In this document: positions 1 through 5,920 of the stretch, piece after piece
How positions within the stretch are numbered: the first letter of the stretch is position 1
Layout of the letters: every line of letters begins with the position of its first letter
From: Gammaproteobacteria bacterium UBA5338
GTDB lineage: Bacteria > Pseudomonadota > Gammaproteobacteria > Pseudomonadales > UBA5862
Direction of reading: 5' to 3'
Assembly: GCA_002408105.1 (NCBI GenBank)
Contig: DHQM01000173.1
Span: forward strand, 1 to 5,920
DNA: 5,920 nt
Program-made: the position numbers and the translations under genes
The notes under the pieces: generated by a model
Told to the model about the DNA's origin: nothing
Databases searched by the model: none
What the model saw: the letters and a program-made list of their open reading frames with translations, nothing else

Positions 1-87
1 GTACCCGAGCCGACTTCACTGGCGCTGATGGGCCTTGGCCTCATGGGTGTGGGTTTCGGCAGCCGGTTGCGCGCGCGCAAAGCCTAA
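1..87 (+). CDS. PEP-CTERM sorting-domain protein, C-terminal end only (partial)
   Basis: The first 87 bases read in frame 1 as 28 codons ending in TAA, beginning VPEPTSLALMGLGLMGVGFG and finishing with the basic tail SRLRARKA. This is the full architecture of a PEP-CTERM sorting signal: a V-P-E-P motif at the first four visible residues, a hydrophobic glycine- and leucine-rich span of about 16 residues, then an Arg/Lys cluster at the extreme C-terminus. In known systems such proteins are exported by Sec, held in the inner membrane by this tail, and cleaved near the PEP motif by an exosortase, ending up on the surface or in the extracellular matrix. The body of the protein lies outside the window, so its function cannot be stated. 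A strong terminator follows 22 bases after the stop, so it ends its transcription unit. The tag call is close to certain. Confidence 0.93.
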   Translation, partial: VPEPTSLALMGLGLMGVGFGSRLRARKA

Positions 88-109
88 GCGGTCCGCGCTC
101 CGCCGAACC

Positions 110-138
110 AAAGGCGGCCCTTCGGGGCCGCCTTTTTT
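110..138 (+). terminator. Rho-independent terminator with UUCG loop
   Basis: A perfect 11-bp stem (AAAGGCGGCCC at 110-120 pairing with GGGCCGCCTTT at 125-135) closes a TTCG tetraloop at 121-124 and runs into six consecutive T residues (133-138). The C(UUCG)G closing pair is an exceptionally stable RNA tetraloop. It lies 22 bases after the PEP-CTERM stop codon and separates that gene from the downstream membrane-protein gene. The A-run on the left arm gives some T-tract on the opposite strand, but no leftward gene ends here. Confidence 0.95.
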
Positions 139-322
139 GTTTGGGTGGTTCCACGCTGCCTGGACAGTGCCGTCGGCCCACAACAGCGCTTGAGGACCGC
201 ACTCCAGGCAGGAGTCGGCTAGGCTTAACGTCGGGGGGCTGCGCTGTTGGCCGCCCGTCGATCAACGGATTCATCCACCCAGGGTTGCGCAGTCCGGCCC
301 CCTCAACCCGACGGTCTTTTTG

Positions 323-361
323 CCTTGCGTACTCCGCTCCGCCACCTTCGTACTCCTTTCC
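323..361 (+). repeat. Imperfect tandem direct repeat in the leader before the membrane-protein gene
   Basis: CCTTGCGTACTCCGCTCC (323-340) is followed four bases later by CCTTCGTACTCCTTTCC (345-361). The shared core CGTACTCC occurs at 328-335 and 349-356, so the cores start 21 bases apart, about two helical turns. The repeat ends five bases before the preferred GTG start at 367. It could be a regulator binding site or a leader element, or a chance duplication. No -35/-10 pair of good quality was found in 139-366. The repeat is seen directly; any role is inference. Confidence 0.4.
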
Positions 362-366
362 AGTCT

Positions 367-1038
367 GTGTCCCCCCGCCTGCACATCGCCCTGCAGGTGC
401 CGGCAACCCTGGCGGTGGTGGCCTGGGTACCCGGCAATGTGGCCAAGTTGGTCCTGTTGGTGGCCCTCTGGGCGCTGACCTTCGGCCGTGTGAGGCGCAG
501 CGAAGCGGCGCTGTTCCTCGGTGCTTGCGTGCTGTTCACTGGGATGAATGCCATGGCGCTGCGCCAGGGGATCTTTCGGTTCAGTGAGCCGGATGTGCTC
601 GGCATGCCCCTGTACGAGCTGGGGATGTGGGGGTTCTATCTGCTGCACACCCGCCGCCTCTGGCCCGCGCCCGCAGCGGCATTGCCGGGCTGGATCTTGT
701 GGCTCACCATGGCGTGCTTCGCGCTGTCATTCGTGGCCATCACCGACTCGCTTTGGCTGCTGGTGGCCAGCGGGCTCGCGCTGGCGTCGGCCGTGGCGCT
801 GAGCCACCGTGGACCGGACCTGGTGCACGCCGCCTATATGGTGGTGCTGGGCCTCTTGGTCGAAGCCACCGGGGTGGCTTCGGGCCAGTGGAGCTACCCC
901 AGCAACCCGCCCCTTGGCGTCCCGCTCTGGTTTATGACCCTGTGGGGCGGGGTGGGATACTTTGCCAGCCGCGTCGCCTGGCCCTGGTTTGTGCGGCTCG
1001 ACACCGCCGACAACAAGGCGGAACCGCATGCCCGGTGA
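367..1038 (+). CDS. Multi-spanning inner-membrane protein of unknown function
   Basis: From GTG at 367 this encodes 223 residues with about seven or eight hydrophobic segments (roughly 7-21, 25-40, 46-66, 82-95, 108-127, 129-146, 153-172, 185-204), so it is an integral membrane protein with little soluble sequence. I do not recognise the family. Polar residues sit in conserved-looking membrane-edge motifs: FRFSEPDVLGMPLYELGMWG (residues 70-89) with His94, and E166 followed by GQWSYPSNPP (173-182) and a WG/R ending. The second pattern loosely recalls carotenoid-hydratase/cyclase-like membrane enzymes such as CruF, but this is a faint resemblance only. The frame stays open upstream to a TTG at 247. 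Codons before 367 often end in T (CGT, ACT, CCT, TTT), whereas G/C-ending codons dominate after it, which favours GTG 367; GTG 397 is an alternative. None of these starts has a clear ribosome-binding site. The flavoprotein gene follows after 61 bases, probably in the same operon. Confidence 0.75.
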   Translation: MSPRLHIALQVPATLAVVAWVPGNVAKLVLLVALWALTFGRVRRSEAALFLGACVLFTGMNAMALRQGIFRFSEPDVLGMPLYELGMWGFYLLHTRRLWPAPAAALPGWILWLTMACFALSFVAITDSLWLLVASGLALASAVALSHRGPDLVHAAYMVVLGLLVEATGVASGQWSYPSNPPLGVPLWFMTLWGGVGYFASRVAWPWFVRLDTADNKAEPHAR

Positions 1039-1081
1039 GCACGCCAGTAGGCTCTCGCGCCGCCAGTGGCGCCTTGCATAG

Positions 1082-1087
1082 AAGGAG
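1082..1087 (+). promoter_or_regulatory. Ribosome-binding site of the flavoprotein gene
   Basis: AAGGAG lies 12 bases before the ATG at 1100, a slightly long but workable spacing. It supports that start over the nearby out-of-frame ATG at 1104. It is the only strong Shine-Dalgarno sequence in front of any gene in this window. Confidence 0.7.
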
Positions 1088-1099
1088 TGGCCTTGGACC

Positions 1100-2737
1100 A
1101 TGGATGATTTGACCGCAGCCCTGCGCGCCGCATTTGCGCCCGAGCAGCTCTCATTGAACCCGGCGGACTGCGACCGCTACCTGTGCAACACCATGGGGGC
1201 GCGTCGCCAATTGCTGGGGGCCGTACGCCCCGCCGACACCGCAGAAGTGCAACGGCTGGTGTGCATCGCACGCGAGCAGGGCGCGCCCCTGTACCCCATC
1301 AGCACCGGCAACAACTGGGGGTATGGCACCGCCTTGCCGGCGCTCGATGGCTGCCTGCTGGTGGACCTCTCGGGCCTCAACCGCATCGTCCATTTTGACC
1401 CTGACCTCGCCACGGTCACCCTGGAGCCTGGCGTGACCCAGGGCATGTTGTTCGACTTTTTGGCGCAACAGCCGGAACGGTTTCTGGTGCCCACCACTGG
1501 GGCTGGGCCCCAGTGCAGCCTGGTGGGCAATGCCCTGGAGCGTGGCTACGGCATCACGCCGGTCGCCGACCACTTCGCGGCGGTGCAGTCGGTTGAGGCG
1601 GTGCTCGGCAGCGGCGACCTCTACCAGGGTCCCTTCGAGGGCCTGGGTGCGACCACCGTGGAACGCTGTTTCAAGTGGGGACTGGGGCCCTATATCGATG
1701 GGCTTTTCGGCCAGTTCGGCGCTGGGATCGTGACCCGCATGACGTTTCAATTGGCGCCGGTGCCCACCAAAATTCAGGCGTTTTACTTCTGGATGGATGC
1801 AGACTCGGGGCTGGATGCCGCTGTCGCTGCAGTGCGTGACCTGCAACACCGGTTGCCCGGGGTGCTCGGTTCGATCAACCTGATGAACGCGCGCCGCCTG
1901 CTGTCCATGATGGGGCCATATCCGCGCGATCAGGTGCGCCCCGGCACCGTCATGTCCGAGGCCCTGGTGGCCGATCTGGCCCGCGAAAACCGGGTGTCGG
2001 CCTGGATGGGCTTTGGTGCGCTCTATGGTGAGGCACCGGTGGTTGCTGGAGCGCGGCGGGTGGTGCGTCAACGGCTCAAGGGGGTTGCGGACCGCAGCCT
2101 GTTCGTCAGCCCCAATACAGTGGCACGACTGCGGCCCTGGGCCGAACGGTTGCCCTTCGCCTGGGGCCGCAAGCTCGCCGACCTTGCCGGAACCCTGGAC
2201 CGAAGCCTGCGTCTGGTGGCCGGTGAACCGAGTGAAATCGCGCTGCCACTGGCGTATTGGCGCCTCAGTGGCGATCGAACCCCGGATGCGGGGCTGAGTC
2301 CCGCAGAGGACGGCGCGGGCTTGCTGTGGTACGCACCGTTGGTGCCCATGCAACCCGAAGCGGTCGCTGCCTACCGGGGCATGGTCGAACGGGTCTGCAC
2401 TGCGCATGGCATCGAACCGCTCGTGACCTTCACCTCGCTGTCGGCGCGCTGTTTTGACAGCACGGTGCCAATCCTGTTCGACCCTAAAGAACCCGGCGCC
2501 CGCGAGCGCGCCCACGCCTGCTTCGAGGCACTTTTTGCCGAGGGCAAGGCGTTGGGGTTTGTGCCTTATCGGCTCAATATCGAAGCCCAGCGCAGCGCCA
2601 TCGACTACGACAGCACCTACTGGAAGTTGGTCGGGCGCATCAAGCAGGCCATGGATCCGGACAACCTGATTGCGCCAGGGCGCTATGCACCGGTTGAGCT
2701 GCCGGGCAGTGCTGGGCAGGGCAATATCGGGGGCTAG
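1100..2737 (+). CDS. FAD-binding oxidoreductase of the VAO/PCMH (4-cresol dehydrogenase-like) type
   Basis: The 545-residue product has the fold order of vanillyl-alcohol oxidase and p-cresol methylhydroxylase: an FAD-binding type-4 domain (about residues 34-218), then a substrate cap domain, then a C-terminal FAD-contacting tail. Visible motifs are PISTGNNWGYG (66-76), the pyrophosphate-loop region GNALERGYGITPVADH (143-158), GLFGQFGAGIVTRMT (201-215), LLWYAPLVP (408-416) and the closing DPDNLIAPGRY (519-529). The length matches the family (about 510-560). Family members oxidise the benzylic carbon of para-substituted phenols or related alcohols. The substrate here is unknown and the protein is clearly divergent. 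The usual Arg/Lys-Gly-His of berberine-bridge-type covalent sites is absent, and the position I align with VAO His422 appears to be Leu408, so FAD may be bound non-covalently (inference). No signal peptide is seen, so it is probably cytoplasmic. No cytochrome subunit gene is adjacent, unlike in classical PCMH. The start is supported by AAGGAG at 1082. Confidence 0.9.
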   Translation: MDDLTAALRAAFAPEQLSLNPADCDRYLCNTMGARRQLLGAVRPADTAEVQRLVCIAREQGAPLYPISTGNNWGYGTALPALDGCLLVDLSGLNRIVHFDPDLATVTLEPGVTQGMLFDFLAQQPERFLVPTTGAGPQCSLVGNALERGYGITPVADHFAAVQSVEAVLGSGDLYQGPFEGLGATTVERCFKWGLGPYIDGLFGQFGAGIVTRMTFQLAPVPTKIQAFYFWMDADSGLDAAVAAVRDLQHRLPGVLGSINLMNARRLLSMMGPYPRDQVRPGTVMSEALVADLARENRVSAWMGFGALYGEAPVVAGARRVVRQRLKGVADRSLFVSPNTVARLRPWAERLPFAWGRKLADLAGTLDRSLRLVAGEPSEIALPLAYWRLSGDRTPDAGLSPAEDGAGLLWYAPLVPMQPEAVAAYRGMVERVCTAHGIEPLVTFTSLSARCFDSTVPILFDPKEPGARERAHACFEALFAEGKALGFVPYRLNIEAQRSAIDYDSTYWKLVGRIKQAMDPDNLIAPGRYAPVELPGSAGQGNIGG

Positions 2738-2740
2738 CCC
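2731..2740. other. Palindrome holding both stop codons of convergent genes
   Basis: GGGCTAGCCC is a perfect 10-bp palindrome. Its central CTAG gives TAG on the plus strand (2735-2737, flavoprotein) and TAG on the minus strand (2736-2734, exporter). Both proteins therefore end in Gly-stop with identical final codons GGC TAG, and the coding regions overlap by four bases. No T-tract terminator is visible between them, so transcripts from the two sides must run into the opposing gene unless stopped by Rho or another route. Confidence 0.9.
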
Positions 2741-5034
2741 GGCCGCGCCTGGGCCGGTCGGGATGTTCTCCACAGCAGCAGCGGCATCAGGATGAACAGG
2801 TCAATGATCCACGCCAGTGCGATGATCAGCGCGGTCATCCAGCCGAGGTGGATGTTCTGCTTGAAGTCCGAGACTGTCAGCAGCCAAAACGCCGGGACCA
2901 GCGAAGCTGTGGTGAGGGTCACTGCCTGTCCGACATTGCGCAGCGTGTGACGCACCGCCTCTTCGGGTGCACGGCCTTTGGCGCGTTGGCGCCGGTAGTG
3001 CGTAAGCAGGTGGATGCTGTCATCGACCACGATGCCGAGCGTCATGCCCATCACGGTCGACAGGGTGATGCCCACCTCCCCGACGACAAACCCCCAGAGG
3101 CCAAAGGCAGCGGCGCCGGGCAGGAGGTTGGCGCAGAAGCTGAGCGCCCCCAAGCGCCAGGACCTGAGCACAGCGACCATCAACACCGAGATGGCCACCA
3201 GCACCACCAACGTGCTGCCCATCATTTCCGAGAAGTTGCGGTGGGACAGGGTCGCAAACATCCAGTCCGGCCCACTGACGCGGGCAGCGGCCATAGAATC
3301 TGGCGCTTGGCGCGCCAAGCGTTCACTCGCGCGCTCGGCGAACCGGCGTAGGGACTCGCTGTCGGTCTTGTGCAGACTGACGCCCACCCGACTCGCGGAT
3401 TTGTCGAGGTTGACCTGGTGGGTGGGATCGAGCCCAAAGGGCAATGACATCTCATAGAGCAAGAAGTACTGCGCGATCAGGTCGCGCCGCTGGGGCAGCG
3501 CCGGCTGTTGCGGCTGGCCACCATTCAGTTCTCGGTGCAAGTCGGTGATGGTGTCGCTGACCACCGCCACCTGGGCGACTTCCGGCTGGTCCCGAAGCCA
3601 GGCAGCGAAGCCGGCCAGGTGGTTCAGGTAGTCGGGGTCGAACACGCCCTCCGGGCCGTTTGCCGGAACCGACCATTCGAGGCGGCTCACCCCGGTCAGT
3701 TGGGCGTCGATCCAGTCCGAGTCGGCACGAAAATCGAGCGCCGGGTCGAAGAAATCGATGAGGGTGTCGTTGAGTTGGTTGCGTGCCACCCCCGTACTGG
3801 CTGCCACACCGAGGACCAAGAGGGTGGTGGAGATCCACCGCGGACGGCGAAGAATGAGGTGCTCTGCCGCGCCCAGCGCACCCGTGGGGCGTTGGTGGCT
3901 GCGCCGGACAGGAACCGGCAGGCGCAAAATCAACCGTGGCAGCACCGCCAGCGAGAACAGGCAGGCGAATCCCACGCCAAGCGCGACGATCACGCCGATC
4001 CACTGGATCGGCGGGGAGCTGCTCAAAGTGAGCGACAGAAACCCGACAGCCGTGGTGAGGCTGGTCAGCAACACCGGTGTTCGGTTGTGGGCCAGGCTCG
4101 CCTGCATTGCCGTTGGTCGTGCCTCCCCGACACGCGGGTGTTGGAGGTAGCTTGAGACGATGTGGATGCAGTCAGCGATCGCCAATGGCAGCACCATGGC
4201 GGTGGCGGCTGCGACATCCGGCGTGAACCTTGGGGCGAACCAGCCGACGGTGCCGAGCGCCGAGAGCAACGAAGCCCCGACCACCGCCAAAATGACCCCA
4301 ACGTAGGCCAGGCTGCGCAGGGCTGCATAGAGCACTGTGACCACCAACAGCACCATCAGCGGATACAGGCGCATGCTGTCCGCGCGGGCGGTCTCGGCCA
4401 GGGTCACATCCGAGACCAGGGAGCCGGTTAGGGCGATGCGGTGGTCGGGGTGCGCGGCGCGAAACCGATCAAGGGTTTGTTGCAATGCGGCGCCGCTGAG
4501 CTGTTTGGCCTGGTCCGGTTGGCCCTCGGGGAACCGAAACGCGACTTGGATTCCTGCAGTGCGCCCGTCTTGACTCACCAACCGGGCGGCAGTGCTCGGT
4601 GCCTCTTGCAGCCACCGAAGCCGGGTGTGCCGTGTAGCGGAATCCAGCGTCTCCGGGTCGTCAAACAGGGGTTCGATGCGGACATCCTCGCCGTCGGCCC
4701 GGATGTGGGCGTGGTTGACCAGAGAGTCCACCCGCTGGGAGTGCGGCAAGGTCCAGAGGGCCTCGGTGAGCCCATGCAGCAGTTGCAAGGTGTCGATAGA
4801 AGTCAGGTCCGCATCGGCGGGCTGAACCGCGATGAGTGCGTAGTCGGTGGCTGAAAAGGCGTGTTCCAGCTCCTGGTAGGCCAACAGATCAGGGTCATCC
4901 GCGGAAAAGTAGCTGCGGTAGTCGGCCGAGACCTGAATTTGCCCCAGCCCCAGCGCCATGACCGCGGCCCAGAGCGCGGCAATCCCCAGCAGCCACCACC
5001 GCGGTGACGCCGATCTGTGCGCCCGTGTGGACAT
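2734..5034 (-). CDS. RND-superfamily exporter, MMPL/HAE3-like inner-membrane permease
   Basis: The 766-residue protein has the duplicated RND layout: TM1 (about 14-31), a large periplasmic loop, TM2-6 (223-241, 244-264, 272-296, 320-337, 343-368), then TM7 (400-416), a second loop and TM8-12 (605-624, 628-650, 655-678, 703-720, 730-754). DYRSYFSADDPDL (38-50) after TM1 is typical of HAE3/MMPL permeases. Asp288 in TM4 (LAIADCIHIVSSY) and Asp671-Asp672 in TM10 (GIVVDDSIHLLTHY) are the expected proton-relay acids in matching positions of the two halves, so it should be a proton-driven exporter. Relatives move lipids, hopanoids or other hydrophobic molecules from the outer face of the inner membrane. 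The length is far below tripartite AcrB-type pumps (about 1,050), and no periplasmic adaptor or outer-membrane channel is next to it. Its ATG directly follows the acyltransferase stop without a Shine-Dalgarno sequence, implying coupled translation and a shared pathway. The substrate is inferred, not seen. Confidence 0.92.
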   Translation of the reverse strand: MSTRAHRSASPRWWLLGIAALWAAVMALGLGQIQVSADYRSYFSADDPDLLAYQELEHAFSATDYALIAVQPADADLTSIDTLQLLHGLTEALWTLPHSQRVDSLVNHAHIRADGEDVRIEPLFDDPETLDSATRHTRLRWLQEAPSTAARLVSQDGRTAGIQVAFRFPEGQPDQAKQLSGAALQQTLDRFRAAHPDHRIALTGSLVSDVTLAETARADSMRLYPLMVLLVVTVLYAALRSLAYVGVILAVVGASLLSALGTVGWFAPRFTPDVAAATAMVLPLAIADCIHIVSSYLQHPRVGEARPTAMQASLAHNRTPVLLTSLTTAVGFLSLTLSSSPPIQWIGVIVALGVGFACLFSLAVLPRLILRLPVPVRRSHQRPTGALGAAEHLILRRPRWISTTLLVLGVAASTGVARNQLNDTLIDFFDPALDFRADSDWIDAQLTGVSRLEWSVPANGPEGVFDPDYLNHLAGFAAWLRDQPEVAQVAVVSDTITDLHRELNGGQPQQPALPQRRDLIAQYFLLYEMSLPFGLDPTHQVNLDKSASRVGVSLHKTDSESLRRFAERASERLARQAPDSMAAARVSGPDWMFATLSHRNFSEMMGSTLVVLVAISVLMVAVLRSWRLGALSFCANLLPGAAAFGLWGFVVGEVGITLSTVMGMTLGIVVDDSIHLLTHYRRQRAKGRAPEEAVRHTLRNVGQAVTLTTASLVPAFWLLTVSDFKQNIHLGWMTALIIALAWIIDLFILMPLLLWRTSRPAQARPG

Positions 5035-5877
5035 CTAGTTCAGCGGCAGCCCCGCAGTTGTTGTCGTGAAACGGTCAATCAGGGCGTTGATAATTTCCGC
5101 GACATCGGGGTTCAGCGCTTGGCTTAGGCCTTGCTCGGTGATGATGAAGGGTGCGCGCTTGCCATGGTAGTCGGCGACCTCGCCAATTTGCTCGAACCGG
5201 ATGCCATGGATTTTCAGGTTGCGGTAGAGGCGTGGCTCCATCATCACGAAGACTGCATCCAGCTGGCCGCGGCGGTGCAGGATTTCGGCCACAGCGGCAA
5301 TGGACAGGTAGATGCCGAGCGCAATGAACGGCAGGGTGCGGCGTGTTTGCTGGGCATCAACGCTGGCGTTGCTTTCCCCGACCGACCCAGCCGGAAGGCG
5401 CAGGTCCTGTTGGCGGCGGCGGAATTGGGCACGCACGGCGAGCCTTGAGATTTCACCGCAACGCCCCGCATCGTCTTCGAGTCGCTCGCGCCACTGTGGG
5501 GCGATGCACTGCCAGCAGTGTTGGTACAGGGGAAGTCGTTGCAGCGATCGCTCTCCGCCTGGCGTGACCAAGCGGGCACTGCCGGCGAACACGGCAGACG
5601 CGTTGTGTTTCAGGAGCACGTGGTGGGCATGGGCGTCGTGCGGGTCCACCTCAAGGCCATTGGCGGTGCGGGGCTCGAAGCCGAACTCTTCGCAGTACAC
5701 TTCGTGGCGGATTCGTTGGGTTTCCTGCACCAGTTCGGGGTTGTCGGCATAGAGGGGCGTATAGACCGGGGTAAAGTACCCGAAGAACGATTCAGCCACC
5801 GCCCCCGAGTTCGACTGAACCTGCGCCCTGGCTTTGGTGGAATCTGGATTGTGCGGTGGCTGCTTGTTGGGTTCCAT
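5035..5877 (-). CDS. PEP-CTERM/exosortase system-associated acyltransferase (LuxI-like GNAT fold)
   Basis: The 280-residue product matches my knowledge of the exosortase-associated acyltransferase family (TIGR03694), related to acyl-homoserine-lactone and N-acyl amino acid synthases. From Met1 at 5877, visible elements are RIRHEVYCEEFGFE (55-68), the acidic pair D78 and D81 in VDPHDAHAHH, AGSARLV with R102, EISRLAV with E142 and R145, RTLPFIALGIYLS (180-192), the VMMEPRLYRNLKIHGIRFEQ segment (211-230) and DYHGKRAPFII (236-246). The Arg, Asp-x-x-Asp, Arg, Glu-x-x-Arg series parallels the catalytic residues of LuxI-type synthases, so an acyl-CoA or acyl-ACP donor and an amine acceptor are likely, but neither is known. 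The first 30 residues are polar, proline- and asparagine-rich and look disordered. A TTG at 5886 and a GTG at 5799 are in frame; ATG 5877 is preferred although no start has a clear ribosome-binding site. The frame is also open to the window edge, so an upstream start is not excluded. The stop abuts the exporter start. Confidence 0.92.
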   Translation of the reverse strand: MEPNKQPPHNPDSTKARAQVQSNSGAVAESFFGYFTPVYTPLYADNPELVQETQRIRHEVYCEEFGFEPRTANGLEVDPHDAHAHHVLLKHNASAVFAGSARLVTPGGERSLQRLPLYQHCWQCIAPQWRERLEDDAGRCGEISRLAVRAQFRRRQQDLRLPAGSVGESNASVDAQQTRRTLPFIALGIYLSIAAVAEILHRRGQLDAVFVMMEPRLYRNLKIHGIRFEQIGEVADYHGKRAPFIITEQGLSQALNPDVAEIINALIDRFTTTTAGLPLN

Positions 5878-5920
5878 GGTGGGCAAGAGGCAGTTGAAGG
5901 GGTGGTGTCTGGGGTCAGTG

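Noticed and set aside
201..215. ACTCC/GGAGT 5-bp hairpin in the leader region
   Set aside because: It is too short and weak, with no T-tract, and nothing nearby suggests an attenuator or riboswitch.
190..225. TTGAGG and TAGGCT as -35/-10 promoter boxes
   Set aside because: The spacer is 24 bases, far from the usual 16-18, and both boxes are poor matches.
232..302. Possible attC-like or long inverted repeat (CTGCGC at 239-244 with GCGCAG at 287-292)
   Set aside because: The pairing is six bases plus loosely matching G and C runs, and the integron core sites are not present. I could not support a recombination site.
1042..1072. Repeated CGCCAGT (1042-1048, 1061-1067) and a 5-bp GCGCC/GGCGC hairpin between the membrane-protein and flavoprotein genes
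   Set aside because: Short GC-rich matches of this size are expected by chance here. There is no T-tract and no adjacent promoter-like sequence.
2739..2757. Hairpin CCGGCC/GGCCGG after the flavoprotein stop
   Set aside because: The stem is only 6 bp with a 7-base loop and no T-tract on either strand, and it lies within the end of the exporter coding region. It is not enough to call a terminator.
1151..2773. Long 540-codon open frame on the minus strand opposite the flavoprotein gene
   Set aside because: It is antisense to a clear VAO/PCMH-family protein. Its translation is rich in His, Gln, Arg and Gly with no recognisable domain, as expected of a shadow frame in GC-rich coding DNA.
3508..4155. 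Plus-strand open frames of 130-215 codons inside the exporter gene
   Set aside because: They lie opposite the RND permease, whose membrane segments and Asp motifs are unambiguous. The shadow translations are low-complexity Arg/Gln/Gly sequence without domains.

Overview
The window is a GC-rich stretch from a Gram-negative bacterium, most likely a proteobacterium. Two independent marks of the PEP-CTERM/exosortase surface-protein system support this. One is a C-terminal PEP-CTERM sorting tag at the left edge. The other is an acyltransferase of the exosortase-associated, LuxI-like type at the right edge. No exosortase, rRNA, tRNA, CRISPR array, transposase or phage gene is present, so the genus cannot be read from the sequence.

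Layout, left to right. Bases 1-87 are the last 28 codons of a rightward PEP-CTERM protein, followed by a textbook intrinsic terminator with a UUCG loop (110-138). A leader of about 230 bases without a convincing gene holds an imperfect direct repeat (323-340 and 345-361). Next come two rightward genes: an unrecognised multi-spanning membrane protein (about 367-1038) and, 61 bases later, a flavoprotein of the vanillyl-alcohol oxidase / p-cresol methylhydroxylase (VAO/PCMH) type (1100-2737). Two leftward genes face them. The acyltransferase (5877-5035) is upstream and an RND-superfamily (MMPL/HAE3-like) exporter (5034-2734) is downstream. The flavoprotein and exporter genes run into each other tail to tail and share the four bases CTAG as both stop codons.

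How the genes may work together. The acyltransferase stop codon is followed directly by the exporter start codon (TAG|ATG), and the exporter has no ribosome-binding site of its own, so the two are almost certainly one operon and probably translationally coupled. Because the enzyme keeps the residues that define acyl-homoserine-lactone synthase-type catalysis, a reasonable inference is that it makes an N-acylated small molecule which the exporter moves out of the inner membrane. The facing membrane protein and flavoprotein form a second likely pair. Whether that oxidase acts on the same pathway is not shown by the sequence. The most interesting hypothesis is an acyl-product synthase and exporter cassette tied to the exosortase surface system.
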